DNA from: Rhabdothermincola sediminis
GTDB lineage: Bacteria; Actinomycetota; Acidimicrobiia; Acidimicrobiales; Acidimicrobilacustridaceae
Direction: 5' to 3'
NCBI RefSeq assembly: GCF_014805525.1
Contig: NZ_JACFSZ010000009.1
Coordinates: 1-64,000, forward strand
DNA: 64,000 nt
This document shows, piece by piece, positions 25,707 through 35,270 of this stretch; position 1 is the stretch's first letter; each line of letters starts with the position of its first letter. The notes beneath the pieces were generated by a model. The model made no database searches. It saw only the letters and a list, made by a program, of their open reading frames with translations, and was not told the DNA's origin. A program made the translations under genes and the position numbers.

Positions 25707-27347
25707 TCAGCGGGCGATGAAGGCCGAGGTGAAGAACGGGGTCCAGCGGTTGATCGCGGGCAGCGGCGCGCCTTCGGGGGCGGTGAAGCCGGTGAAGCCG
25801 TGGACGTTCGCCGCGGTCACGTACGCGGACCGGTCCTGGACCAAGAAGGCGTAGGGCAGGTCGGTGGCGAAGGCCTGCCAGACCTTGGCCCACTCCTGCA
25901 CCCGGAGGGTGTCGTCGTCGGTTCGGCGCTGCGCCGCCAGCGCCTGGTCGACCACCTCGCTGCGGTGGCGGGCGAAGTTGAGCTTGATGGGCTTGTCCCG
26001 GTCCGCGTTGTAGGACACCAGGAAGTGGTACATCCCGTCGGGGTCGGCGTACCCGAAGAACCCACCGAGGTAGACCGCCTGGTAGTCGCCGCCGACGAAG
26101 CGCTGCACGAAGCTGACCGTCTCCAGCCCCACGATCTCGACCTCGATGCCCACCCCGGCCAGCACTTCTTTCAGGTACTCCACCGGCCGCAGCGCGCTGC
26201 CCGCGGCGATGGAGAGGATCTGGACCCGCAGCGGCCCGTGTTCGGCCTCGTAGGAGGCGACCAGCTCGCGACCGTGGTCCGGGTCGAAGGCGGGGTAGCC
26301 GTTGTCCACGTACCAGCGGTTGCCTTCCGGGTAGGGCTCGGACACGATCGGGAACGACTCGTCGAACAGCACGGCACGGAACGCCTCCCGGTCGATGCCC
26401 TCGACGATCGCCTGTCGAACCCGCCGGTCGCTGGTGGGCGGCGTGTCGAGGTTCATGAGCAGGACATGGGTGCCGGTGAGGTCCACGTCGTCGATCACCC
26501 GTAGGCCGTCGGCGGCCAGCGCGGCGAGGTCGCGGGCGCCCGTGCCGTTGGCTTCGGCGACCTGGATCTCACCGGTGCGCAGGGCGTTGAAGCGGGTGCT
26601 GGGGTCGGGCATGGGGCGGAACTCGATGCGGTCGACGTAGGGAAGCCCCTCCCGCCAGTAGTCCGGGTTGCGCACCGCCTTGAACGACCGGTCGGGTACC
26701 CACTCCTGGAAGACGAACGGGCCGGTGCCGATGGGGTGTCTCGTGTCGCCCGAGCGCACCTGTTCGGGGGCGATGACGTAGCCGGGTTGGTCGGCGAAGG
26801 TGAGTGGCATCGACGACCACGGCCGGGTGAAGCCCACCTGCACGGTGAGGCCGTCGAGTTTGGTGATGGTGGGCCGCTCGGGCAGCGACACCGACGCCAG
26901 CGGGCTGGCCACCACCCCGTCGAGGTAGACGATCAGCGCGTCCGCGTCGAGCGGCTCGCCGTTGTGGAACTTGACCCCGGGACGCAGCTCGATGGTCCAG
27001 GTGGTGAAGTCCTCGTTGGGAACGAACGCCTTCGCCAGGTAGGGCTGCCAGTTGCCGTCGTGGTCCATGACCACCAGCGGGTCGAGCACGGCGCGGGCGA
27101 TCTCGAAGCCGGGTGCGGACCACTGGCTGGTGAGCGGGTTGAAGCCGTCGACCTCGCTGCTGGTGCCCACCACCAGCCCGCCACCGTGAACCGGCTCCAC
27201 GGCGGTGTCATCCGGTGCCGATCGGTCGGCGGTGCCGCCCGCTCCCGTGCAGGCGCTGATCAGCACCGTGAACGCCACGGCCACCAGCGCCGTGATCCAC
27301 GATCCCCGCACTGTCCCGGTACCGGGGCAGTGGTGTGTCCCCTTCAC
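25707..27347 (-). CDS. Peptide/nickel-type ABC substrate-binding lipoprotein (family 5)
   Basis: About 546 residues. A GTG at 27347 with GAGGGGG five bases before it gives a signal peptide ending in the lipobox LISAC. The mature part has the family-5 hallmarks: GGGLVVGTSSEVDGFNP, YLAKAFVPNEDFTTWTIELR, PIGTGPFVFQEW and the C-terminal FARHRSEVVDQAL region. It would capture oligopeptides or similar solutes outside the membrane. No permease or ATPase for this class is next to it, so it works with components encoded elsewhere or is an orphan. It resembles the binding protein at 46135-47835. The 160 bp downstream show no gene. Confidence 0.92.
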   Translation of the reverse strand: MKGTHHCPGTGTVRGSWITALVAVAFTVLISACTGAGGTADRSAPDDTAVEPVHGGGLVVGTSSEVDGFNPLTSQWSAPGFEIARAVLDPLVVMDHDGNWQPYLAKAFVPNEDFTTWTIELRPGVKFHNGEPLDADALIVYLDGVVASPLASVSLPERPTITKLDGLTVQVGFTRPWSSMPLTFADQPGYVIAPEQVRSGDTRHPIGTGPFVFQEWVPDRSFKAVRNPDYWREGLPYVDRIEFRPMPDPSTRFNALRTGEIQVAEANGTGARDLAALAADGLRVIDDVDLTGTHVLLMNLDTPPTSDRRVRQAIVEGIDREAFRAVLFDESFPIVSEPYPEGNRWYVDNGYPAFDPDHGRELVASYEAEHGPLRVQILSIAAGSALRPVEYLKEVLAGVGIEVEIVGLETVSFVQRFVGGDYQAVYLGGFFGYADPDGMYHFLVSYNADRDKPIKLNFARHRSEVVDQALAAQRRTDDDTLRVQEWAKVWQAFATDLPYAFLVQDRSAYVTAANVHGFTGFTAPEGAPLPAINRWTPFFTSAFIAR

Positions 27348-27445
27348 ACCGACCCCCTCGCTCGCCCCGGGCCCCCGCGGCGCGAGCCGGCACAACCTTA
27401 GGTCCGCCCCGGCCGGATCGCCGGCCCGACCGACGATCCGGAGCC

Positions 27446-28502
27446 ATGGCGGGACGGGTACAGGTGCGACCGGGCGAGGCGAACGCGGGAGGCGGAGACT
27501 GCCGGGCGCGGGTGCGCCTGACTCACGAGCAGCTCGCGGACGTGGTGCGCGACCGAGTCTCGTTCATGGGCCTGTTCTCCTCCGGGCGCCTCGACCAATC
27601 CGAGGGCAAGCTCGGTGACCTGCTCGACTGGTGGCTGGTGCTGCGGGCCGGGCTCGACGGCACGCCGATCCACACTCCGGGCGCGGTGCGCTTCGAGGAC
27701 CGAGACGGTCGCCCCCTCAACCTGTGCCGCTCGTTCACCCTCGCCGACGACCCCGATGAGATGCACTGGTTCCTGGAGCAGGCCGGTTCCCTGTACCTGC
27801 GCGGGGTGTTCACCGAGGCGGAGATGGCCGCGGTGTCGGCCGACATGGACCGCGCCGCCCCAGCCTTCCGGCCTGGCGACGGCCGGTCGTGGTGGGCCAC
27901 CACGTCATCGGGTGAGCGGCGGGTGGTGCGCATGCAGGGCTTCGACTCGCTCTCGCCTGCCACCGCTGAGCTGGTCGAGGACCGCCGGTTCCTCGCCTTC
28001 GGGCAGCTGCCCGGTGACGGGCACGTGTTCGGGGCTCGGTGGGCGGGCAACCGGGTCGAAGCGTTGTTCAAGCCGATCGGGGTGGTGGAGGGCATCTCGG
28101 ACGTGCCCTGGCACAAAGACTGCCGCCTCGGCTGCCACGGCTACGAGTGCTGCAGCTTGACCGTGGGCATCTCGGTGACGGGGGCCGACGCCCGGTAGGG
28201 TCAGCTGCGGGTGCTGGCGGGCTCACAGGGCGCTGGTGGCCGGCGTTCGTGCGCGAAGGCAACGACCTGCAAGAGATCGACCTGCCGACCGCCACCGGCG
28301 ACGTCACCGTCCACCTGTCGTGCATGCTGCACATGGCCCAGCCCCCGTGGAGCGCGAACGCCGGGTGCTCTACACCGGGTTCTCGCTGCCGGTGCCCGAG
28401 GGTGCCAGAGCCGCGGCTGCGGCGGGGCGAGGCCGGTTGCGAGCGACGCGCGAGGCCGCACCGGTGTCGGTGTCGCGGGAACCGAGACATCTCGGCGGGT
28501 GA
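27446..28502 (+). pseudogene. Phytanoyl-CoA dioxygenase (PhyH)-like gene, broken
   Basis: The first 251 codons (27446-28198) read as a PhyH-type Fe(II)/2-oxoglutarate dioxygenase, including the iron motif HKD in VPWHKDCRLG and VGISVTGADAR. A TAG at 28196 stops it where family members continue with a Ser-Gly-Gln-Leu segment. After the TAG the same frame gives GQLRVLAGS, then homology moves to another frame (FVREGNDLQEIDLPTATGDV and the distal His in SCMLHMAQPP) and, after the CCCCC run at 28342-28346, to a third (VERERRVLYTGFSLPVPE, ending at 28502). One nonsense and two frame changes make it a pseudogene, unless the assembly has errors. Confidence 0.8.
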
Positions 28503-28536
28503 CCACCACACCGCCGCACCGTCGCACCGCGGCTGC

Positions 28537-29571
28537 TCAGTGGTGCCGGTAGACGGTGGGCTCCATCGGCTCGTAGCCGGGGATCCGTTCGAGCGGGGTG
28601 GTGACCTGCACCTTGCACTCCGGGTTGCCCTGCAGCTTGCCGTGCGACCACCGGATCTCGCAGTAGCCCTCCACGATCGTGGTGGCCTTGGTGGCCTTGT
28701 CGGTGATCTGCGCTCGCCAGTCGACCTGCGGTTGGCCGGCGTGCGCGTCGAGCACCGCGAAACGTCGCAGCTCGTAGCGGTCGCGCCAGCTGCGGGTGTC
28801 GCAGACCCGGAGCCGCACTGGGGACCGCCCTTTCGTGCCGAGCAACCAGTAGGGCCCGCCGGCGATGCGCAGCATGCGGAACAGCATCTGGGTGCGCTGG
28901 GGGAGGGTGGCTCCCTCGATGCGGCGCCGCCACCGCAGGGTGGTCTCGATCGACACCGCTCGGCAGAGCTCGGCGTAGGCGGCCTCCTCGCCCGGGGAAG
29001 GTGACCGAGCGCGCATCGAGGCTTTCAACTGGGCCCTGGCCTGCGTGTCGAGGTCGCGCACGTCGTCGGGGAGCGAGCTGAGTGGTAGCTGGGCGCGGGC
29101 CTGCTCGTAGAAGGCTTGCAGCTCGTTGAGGGCCACCTCCTCGAACCACGACATCCTCGACTCGATCGTGTGGTCGGCGAGCAGCTCGTCGACCAGGGAA
29201 CCCGGTGAAGTGTTGAGCACGCAGCGGGAGTCGTACTTGGCTTGGATGAACCAGACCCCCTCAACGGTGAGGTCGCGGGGCACGTCAGAGGTCCACACCG
29301 ATCGCGCGCCTCCCGACCACTCGATGAGCTCGGGACGGCGGCCTCGCAGCACGTGGTGGCGGAACGCCTGGCCGTTGGCTATCGCCCGCAGGAGCAGGTC
29401 CCCGTTGGGGCCACCCTGGCGCGCTTCAGGAAGGATGGCGGGCTGCCACACCGACCGGTCGATGCCGGGCAGCTCGACGGCTTCGAGGTCGGCGGGCCAG
29501 CATCCTGTGGGGTCGTACACCAGCCCGAGGGCCGTGCCCAGCTCGGTGAGGTGGGTCTTGCTGCTGGCCAC
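28537..29571 (-). CDS. Unrecognised protein of an R-M-like operon, possible restriction endonuclease
   Basis: 344 residues, starting 6 bp after the methyltransferase stop. No clear family is recognised. The segment Asp100...Gln110-Ala-Lys112 (DLTVEGVWFIQAKYDSR) has the D...QxK spacing of Mrr-type PD-(D/E)XK nucleases, and the protein is rich in Arg and Trp (LRWRRRIEGATLPQR). A restriction enzyme would normally sit exactly here beside its methylase. The nuclease assignment is inference from motif and context; a DNA-binding or specificity protein is an alternative. Confidence 0.6.
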   Translation of the reverse strand: MASSKTHLTELGTALGLVYDPTGCWPADLEAVELPGIDRSVWQPAILPEARQGGPNGDLLLRAIANGQAFRHHVLRGRRPELIEWSGGARSVWTSDVPRDLTVEGVWFIQAKYDSRCVLNTSPGSLVDELLADHTIESRMSWFEEVALNELQAFYEQARAQLPLSSLPDDVRDLDTQARAQLKASMRARSPSPGEEAAYAELCRAVSIETTLRWRRRIEGATLPQRTQMLFRMLRIAGGPYWLLGTKGRSPVRLRVCDTRSWRDRYELRRFAVLDAHAGQPQVDWRAQITDKATKATTIVEGYCEIRWSHGKLQGNPECKVQVTTPLERIPGYEPMEPTVYRHH

Positions 29572-29577
29572 CGACGC

Positions 29578-31062
29578 TCAGCCGCCCGCGGGGACCGGTT
29601 CGGGGCCTTGCTGTGCGTAGGCCGCGAGGCGCCGCTGGCCTTCGACCGAGAGCATCTCGATGGCGTCGAAGACGAGGTTGTCGGGCCCGAGCGCGGCGTG
29701 CAGCGCCTTGCCGCCCGCGCTGTGGCGGGGTGGGAGGTTAGTGGTGAGCAGCACCAGCCGGTAGGCCTCGTGGCCGGAGGCCCGGATGACCGCGGCCTTG
29801 CCGAGCGCCTTCCAGAGGGTGTCGGTGCGGCGGAGCCCGGCGCGGCTGTTCCCCCGGCTGAACGCCCCGGACACGTCGAAGTACCAGTTGTTGCCGAGCG
29901 CGTCCTTGCCGGTGAAGTTGACCTCCACCCCCGCGGTGACCTTGCGGTTCATCGTGATGTCGGTGAACCCCGCCTGTTCGAGGATTTCGTGGGCGAGCTC
30001 CTTCGCCATGCGCCCTTCGCGCACCGCTCGGCTCTGGAAGTCGTCGAGGTCGTCGTCACCGGTCGGGGGGGGTGGGACGTACCACCAGCGATGATCGGCC
30101 CTGGAGCGCTCCCGCTCCTCCCGTGCCTCCAGAGCGCGCTCGGCCCGCTCGGTGGCGGCGGCGACGTAGGCGGGATCGGTGTCGTAGCCGACGAAGTGCC
30201 GATGGGTGTTGATCGCCGCCACCGCGGTGCTGCCCGATCCCATGAACGGGTCGAGCACCAGGTCGCCCCGGTAGGTGTAGAGCTCGATGAGCCGTTGCGG
30301 GAGCTCCACCGGGAACGGGGCGGGGTGGCCGAGGCGGGTGGCGCTCTCGGTGGGGATCTCCCACACGTCGGTGGTCCAGGTCATGAAGTCTTCTTTGGCG
30401 ATGGTGTCTTGGTGGGGGAGGCCCCGCTCGGCCCGGTCGGGTTTCGGGATCGCCCGGTCGAAGCGGCCCTTGGAGGCGACGATCACCCGCTCGGTGAGGT
30501 CGCGCAGCACCGGGTTGGAAGCGCTCTGGAACGACCCCCAGGCACAGTTGCCCGAGGCGCCTTCCGCCTTGCGCCAGATGATCTCGCCCCGTAGCAGGAG
30601 CTTGAGCCGGTCCTGAAGGATGCCGACCACGTCCGCAGCGAGTGACCGGAACGGCTTGCGGCCGAGGTTGGCGACGTTGACCGCCAGGCGCCCTCCGGGC
30701 TCGAGCACCTCGACACAAGCGGCGAAGACGTCGGTGAGCATCTCGAGGTACTCGACGTAGGAGGCGGGGATGTGGCCCTCGCCGAGCGCTTCCTCGTAGG
30801 CCTTGCCGGCGAAGTAGGGCGGGGAGGTCACCACCAGCGCGACCGAGTTCGGCTCCAACCGTGGGGTGCCCTGCGCCATGTCTCGGGCGTCGAGGCACTG
30901 GATCCAGTCGACGATGGGCTGGCGGTTGACGGTGGCGTCGTTGGAGATCGTCGGGGCGGCGAAGCGGGCGTAGAACTCGGAGGAGTCGTGGCTCTCCCGC
31001 TTGCCCACCCCGAAGTTGGAGGTAGACGTCGCCCGCTTCCGTCGCGCTGGCACGGCGCTCAT
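29578..31062 (-). CDS. DNA methyltransferase (m4C type, beta order) with extra C-terminal domain
   Basis: A 494-residue protein. The catalytic TSPPYF at 79-84 is typical of N4-cytosine methylases and precedes the AdoMet motif DPFMGSGST at 271-279, the beta-class order. A target-recognition stretch lies between (residues 150-250). After about residue 350 a separate 130-residue domain contains GVEVNFTGKDALGNNWYFDV and LVLLTTNLPP, resembling a PD-(D/E)XK-like core without an obvious catalytic Lys. Its ATG overlaps the stop of the upstream exonuclease gene (ATGA), so all three genes here form an operon. The longer frame to 31566 is a shadow of the exonuclease gene. Confidence 0.88.
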   Translation of the reverse strand: MSAVPARRKRATSTSNFGVGKRESHDSSEFYARFAAPTISNDATVNRQPIVDWIQCLDARDMAQGTPRLEPNSVALVVTSPPYFAGKAYEEALGEGHIPASYVEYLEMLTDVFAACVEVLEPGGRLAVNVANLGRKPFRSLAADVVGILQDRLKLLLRGEIIWRKAEGASGNCAWGSFQSASNPVLRDLTERVIVASKGRFDRAIPKPDRAERGLPHQDTIAKEDFMTWTTDVWEIPTESATRLGHPAPFPVELPQRLIELYTYRGDLVLDPFMGSGSTAVAAINTHRHFVGYDTDPAYVAAATERAERALEAREERERSRADHRWWYVPPPPTGDDDLDDFQSRAVREGRMAKELAHEILEQAGFTDITMNRKVTAGVEVNFTGKDALGNNWYFDVSGAFSRGNSRAGLRRTDTLWKALGKAAVIRASGHEAYRLVLLTTNLPPRHSAGGKALHAALGPDNLVFDAIEMLSVEGQRRLAAYAQQGPEPVPAGG

Positions 31063-31733
31063 CGTAGGAGGCTCCCGGCGAGCGCCGAGTGAGCGTCGAT
31101 GGCCGGCGCCGGCTGGCCGGCCGCGGGCGTGCCGAGTCGATCGATGCTGGCCGCGGCAGTGGGCCAGCGCCCGAGGGCCAGCGCGCGGGCGCAGCGGGCG
31201 TCGCTGGCGACGTAGGCGTGCATCGCCGCCGGGTCGAGCTCGTGCACTCGGGCCGCGTCGGCGTCGACGGGAGCCAACCCGGCCAGGCTCGCCAGGGCCT
31301 TGAGCCCGCACGGCAGGCCGAAGGTGCGGCCCACGTCGGCATGGAACACCCGGAACGCATCGAGGTGGCGATGACCGTGCCAGCGGGCCCGGTAGGCGCC
31401 CTGGTGGCCGGGCAGTGGACGGCCCCGCAGGCGCAGTGACGGGTCGGGCACGAGGCGCAGGCCCAGGTCCACCTCGTTGATCTCGGCCCGGGTGGCGAGG
31501 TAGGGCAGATCGAACGCCGCGCCGTTCCAGGTGACCAGCACGCCAGGCGTGAGCTCGGCGAGCCACCGGTCGAGCTCCCGCAGCAGCGCGGCTTCGTCGT
31601 GGTGGGCGAGGACCACCTCCCCGCCGGGACCGGCTACCGCGGCGGCGAGCACCCGCCCGACCCGAGGGTCGAGCCCGTCGGTCGCCGTGTCGGTCTCGAT
31701 GTCGAGCCCGTAGACCGTGGGATCAGACGTCAT
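31059..31733 (-). CDS. DEDDy-type 3'-5' exonuclease-like protein
   Basis: 224 residues with the metal-binding set of a PolB-like/RNase H-fold exonuclease: LDIETDT (residues 10-16), TWNGAAFDLPYL, LDAFRVFHAD and YVASDARC as the Tyr-x3-Asp motif. It would remove nucleotides from DNA or RNA 3' ends. It is first in the operon with the methyltransferase (4-bp ATGA overlap) and the putative nuclease, so a repair or defence job tied to that cassette is likely. Such genes also occur alone in actinobacteria, so the link could be accidental. Confidence 0.82.
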   Translation of the reverse strand: MTSDPTVYGLDIETDTATDGLDPRVGRVLAAAVAGPGGEVVLAHHDEAALLRELDRWLAELTPGVLVTWNGAAFDLPYLATRAEINEVDLGLRLVPDPSLRLRGRPLPGHQGAYRARWHGHRHLDAFRVFHADVGRTFGLPCGLKALASLAGLAPVDADAARVHELDPAAMHAYVASDARCARALALGRWPTAAASIDRLGTPAAGQPAPAIDAHSALAGSLLR

Positions 31734-31799
31734 GGACGAACCGTAACGAGGAGGTCTGACACCCAGGTGACCATGCCCCCCACGAACGCGCGAACCCGA

Positions 31800-33131
31800 T
31801 CAGAAACCGGGGCCGTCGAGCAGGTCGGTGACCAGCGCAGCCACCGCCGAGCGCTCCGAGCGCTGCAGAGTGATGTGCGCGAACAGGGGGTGGCCCTTCA
31901 ACGCATCGATCACCGACACCACCCCGTCGTAGCGGCCCACCCGCAGGTTGTCCCGCTGGGCCACGTCGTGGGTGAGCACCACTCGCGACCGCACCCCCAG
32001 CCGGGACAGCGCCGTCAGCAGCACCGAGCGCTCCAGGTTCTGCGCTTCGTCGATGATCACGAACGCGTCCGACAGCGAGCGGCCCCGGATGTGCGTGAGG
32101 GGAAGCACCTCCAGCAGGTTGCGGGCCGTCACCTCCTCGAGGACCTCCGGGCCCACGATCGACTCCAGCGCGTCGGTCACCGCCAGCGCCCACGGCGACA
32201 TCTTCTCGTCCGCGCTGCCCGGCAGGTACCCGAGCTCCTGGCCACCCACCGCGTAGATCGGCCGGAACACCGTGACCCGCTTGTGGGACCGCTGCTCGAG
32301 CACCGCCTCCAGGCCGGCGGCCAGCGCCAGCACGCTCTTGCCCGTCCCCGCGTTGCCGCCGATCGACACGATGCCGATCTCGTCGTCGGCCAGCAGGTCC
32401 AAGGCGATGCGCTGCTCGGCGGAGCGGCCCCGCACCCCGAACAGCTCACGGTCCGCGCACACCAGCCGTACCCGCTTGTCCGGGTGCACCCGCCCCAGCG
32501 CCGACTGCGAGCCCGACACCAGCGCCACGCCGGTGTGGCAGGGAAGTTGCCGAGCTTCGTCGAGGTCGACTACCCGCTGGTCGAACAGCTCGTCGATCAC
32601 CGTGCTCGGCACGTCGAGGGCGACGAAACCGGTCCAGGAGGTGTCCTCGGCCAGCTCGTTGCGATACTCCTCGGCGGCCAGGCCCACCACGCTGGCCTTG
32701 AGTCGCAGCGGCAGGTCCTTGGTGACGAGGGTGACGTCGTGGCCCTCGGTCGCCAGGTTGCGGGCCACGGCCAGGATGCGATGGTCGTTGGTGTCGAGGG
32801 TGAGGGTCTCGGGCAGGCCTGCGGTGTCCTGGTGGTTCACCTCCACCCGCAGTGTGCCCCCCACTTCGGTCACCGGCACCGGGTTGGTGAGCGTGCGATG
32901 CGCCCGGCGCAGCCGCTCGAGCTGCCGTAGCGCCTGCCGAGCGGCCCACCCGAGCTCGGGGTGATGGCGCTTGGCCTCCAGCTCGGACAGCACCACCAGC
33001 GGCAGCACCACCTCGTGCTCCTCGAAACGGAACATGGCTTGCGGATCCGCCAGCAGCACCGAGGTGTCCACCACGTAGGTCTTGCGGGGCAGGCAGCCGG
33101 ACGGGCGCGCGGCGACGACGGGATCGGTCAC
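31800..33131 (-). CDS. PIN-PhoH ATPase (PhoH2/YlaK-like)
   Basis: 443 residues. An N-terminal PIN ribonuclease domain ([13 protein letters not shown] with the metal Asp; DLPLRLKA) is fused to a PhoH ATPase with Walker [14 protein letters not shown] and Walker [10 protein letters not shown]. Fusions of this kind are proposed RNA helicase/ribonucleases. The GTG at 33131 has AGGAG five bases before it; a longer frame to 33665 crosses into the divergent HIT gene and is rejected. It is followed by 66 bp before the exonuclease gene. Confidence 0.92.
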   Translation of the reverse strand: MTDPVVAARPSGCLPRKTYVVDTSVLLADPQAMFRFEEHEVVLPLVVLSELEAKRHHPELGWAARQALRQLERLRRAHRTLTNPVPVTEVGGTLRVEVNHQDTAGLPETLTLDTNDHRILAVARNLATEGHDVTLVTKDLPLRLKASVVGLAAEEYRNELAEDTSWTGFVALDVPSTVIDELFDQRVVDLDEARQLPCHTGVALVSGSQSALGRVHPDKRVRLVCADRELFGVRGRSAEQRIALDLLADDEIGIVSIGGNAGTGKSVLALAAGLEAVLEQRSHKRVTVFRPIYAVGGQELGYLPGSADEKMSPWALAVTDALESIVGPEVLEEVTARNLLEVLPLTHIRGRSLSDAFVIIDEAQNLERSVLLTALSRLGVRSRVVLTHDVAQRDNLRVGRYDGVVSVIDALKGHPLFAHITLQRSERSAVAALVTDLLDGPGF

Positions 33132-33297
33132 GGGACTCCTACCTCGACGGGCACCCCCGAGCCCCACGACGTCGGCGGGTGGCTCGAACCGGGTGCGGGA
33201 CAGGTCACCGTCGCCCATGAAACACCCGGGCGGAGACCGAAGGGTGGATGCCTGTGCCGACCTCGCCGGGCGCGCCGCGAGCTGAGGATGAGCGAGG

Positions 33298-33756
33298 ATG
33301 GCCCACATGTCGGCTGCTTCGGGATGCGTGTTCTGCTCGATCGTGGCCGGCCGCACGGAAGCGTACCGGGTGTACGAGGACCGCAGGTCGGTGGCGTTCC
33401 TCGACCGCCGCCCGCTGTTCAAGGGCCACACCTTGCTGGTGCCTCGCCGGCATGTGGCGGTGCTGGCCGACCTGCCCCTCGACGACGTCGGGCCGTTCTT
33501 CCATGTCGCACAGCTGCTCTCGGCGGCCATGGAATCCGCGCTCGGCGCCGCCGGCTCGTTCGTGGCCCTGAACAACCGGGTCAGCCAGAGCGTGTCCCAC
33601 CTGCACGTGCACGTCGTGCCCCGCAATCGCAAGGACGGGTTGCGAGGCTTCTTCTGGCCCCGCACCTCCTACACCGGCGAGGACGAGATGGTCGCGTACG
33701 CGCAGCGCTTGCGATCGGCGATGCCGCCCGCGCCGCGCGAGCCCCAGGTTGGGTGA
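33298..33756 (+). CDS. HIT-family hydrolase
   Basis: 152 residues of the histidine-triad nucleotide hydrolase fold. The zinc-type CVFCSIVAG is at residues 10-18 and the active triad is HLHVHVV near residue 99. [11 protein letters not shown] is also conserved. These enzymes hydrolyse dinucleotide polyphosphates or AMP adducts in the cytoplasm. It lies between the divergent PhoH gene (166 bp away) and the convergent acyltransferase gene. Confidence 0.93.
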   Translation: MAHMSAASGCVFCSIVAGRTEAYRVYEDRRSVAFLDRRPLFKGHTLLVPRRHVAVLADLPLDDVGPFFHVAQLLSAAMESALGAAGSFVALNNRVSQSVSHLHVHVVPRNRKDGLRGFFWPRTSYTGEDEMVAYAQRLRSAMPPAPREPQVG

Positions 33757-33784
33757 GCCACGGTGGGGTGAGCCGGCCCGAGCG

Positions 33785-35191
33785 TCAGCCCGCGTCGACC
33801 GCCTTGGCCAGCTCCTCCAGTGCATCGTGGAGGCCATCGGCGATCGCCCACGGGTCGGGGATCAGCTCGGGGCACACCAGTACCCCGAAATCCAGGCTGT
33901 CGAGGTAGCTCATCACCGTGATGTTGATGCCACCTCCGTCGAAGATCGGCCCCATCGGGTAGGTGGCCAGCATGCGGGCCCCGGCGATGTAGAGCGGGAA
34001 GGGCGGGCCGGGCACGTTGGAGATGGTCACGTTGAACAACGGGCGGTGGCGGTCGGCGATCTTCATCCGGGAGTACAGCCGGGCCGCCTGTGCCGCCACC
34101 GCGGGGGCCGCGAACTCCACCCAGTTCTGCAACGTGTCGGCCCCGATGGCGTTTTGTTGTTCTTTGGCCGCGGCCATGCAGGCGTGGATGGCGTCCAGCC
34201 GTTCGAGCGGATCATCCAGGTCGGTGGCGAGGGTGCACAGCATCGAGGAGACCCGGTTTCCGTGGGTGCCCTTCTGGTCCTCGGTGCGCACCGACACCGG
34301 CACCATCGCCACCAGCGCCCCGTCGGGGTGCTCGTCGCGCGAGTCGAGGTATCGGCGCAGCGCCCCCGCACAGATCGTGAGCACCACGTCGTTGACCGTG
34401 GTGCCCCGAGCGTTCTTGATCATCTTGACCTCGGGCAGCGGCAACGACGCGGTGGCGAAGGCCCGGTGCGGCGTGAGGGTGGCGTTGAACGAGGTGCGCG
34501 GCGCGCTGAACGGCGACGGCGGTGGCTTCTGGTCGGGCTGGCGCCGGTTGGTCTCCCGGATCTGCAGCGCGGCCTCCACCGTGCGGCGCACGGTCTTGAT
34601 CGCCCGCACCGGCTGCTGGGCCAGCGAGGCCAAGGCGTGGGCCACCAGCTCCGTGTCGCTCGGCACCCGCTCCGGCTCCCAGGGCTTCGCCGGCGGCGGC
34701 TTCCGCTCGATCTCCGGGCTCAGGTCCAAGATGGCCACCATCAGCTCCTCGCCGGACGCCCCGTCGATGGCGGCGTGGTGCACCTTGGTGAGCAACGCCA
34801 CGTTGCCCCCCTCGAGGCCGTCGATGAGCCACGCCTCCCACAGCGGGTGGGAGCGGTCCAGCGGGATCGCCGCGAGGTGCCCGGCCAGCTCCGTGAGCTC
34901 CTTCATCCCCCCGGGCGCCGGCACCGCGATGTGGCGCAGGTGCCAGTCCAGGTCGAAGTCGGGATCCTCGATCCAGATCGGGTGGTGCAACCCGAGCGGC
35001 ACCTCGACCAGGCGCCGCCGGAACGGTGGGGCCTGATCCAGCCGCTCGGCGTACAGCTCCCGCAGGCTCTGGAACGAGAAGCCGTGAGGCGCGGTAGACG
35101 GGTCGAGCACCATGAGGCTGGCCACGTGCATGAACGACGTGGAGGTCTCCATGTAGAGGAACCCCGCATCGAGCCCGGTCAGTCGCTGCAT
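33785..35191 (-). CDS. Wax ester synthase / diacylglycerol acyltransferase (WS/DGAT)
   Basis: 468 residues of the bacterial WS/DGAT family, which acylates diacylglycerol or fatty alcohols to make storage lipid. The start MQRLTGLDAGFLYMET is the family N-terminus, with GGAAGGAGA before the ATG at 35191. The catalytic HHAAIDG is at 138-144, and the C-terminal NVTISNVPGP and NITVMSYL blocks are typical. Peripheral on the membrane or lipid droplet. Copies of this enzyme abound in actinobacteria; the physiological substrate cannot be told. Confidence 0.94.
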   Translation of the reverse strand: MQRLTGLDAGFLYMETSTSFMHVASLMVLDPSTAPHGFSFQSLRELYAERLDQAPPFRRRLVEVPLGLHHPIWIEDPDFDLDWHLRHIAVPAPGGMKELTELAGHLAAIPLDRSHPLWEAWLIDGLEGGNVALLTKVHHAAIDGASGEELMVAILDLSPEIERKPPPAKPWEPERVPSDTELVAHALASLAQQPVRAIKTVRRTVEAALQIRETNRRQPDQKPPPSPFSAPRTSFNATLTPHRAFATASLPLPEVKMIKNARGTTVNDVVLTICAGALRRYLDSRDEHPDGALVAMVPVSVRTEDQKGTHGNRVSSMLCTLATDLDDPLERLDAIHACMAAAKEQQNAIGADTLQNWVEFAAPAVAAQAARLYSRMKIADRHRPLFNVTISNVPGPPFPLYIAGARMLATYPMGPIFDGGGINITVMSYLDSLDFGVLVCPELIPDPWAIADGLHDALEELAKAVDAG

Positions 35192-35270
35192 CGCCCGTCT
35201 CCTTCCCCTGGTCGCCTGTGCTCGCCCGTGCTCGCCGTTGCTCGGAGGTGCGCGGACCCCCCGCTCCCAC

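Noticed and set aside
28039-29004. Independent gene overlapping the PhyH region
   Set aside because: Only the stretch coding WPAFVREGNDLQEIDL... has family meaning; it is the middle fragment of the broken PhyH gene.
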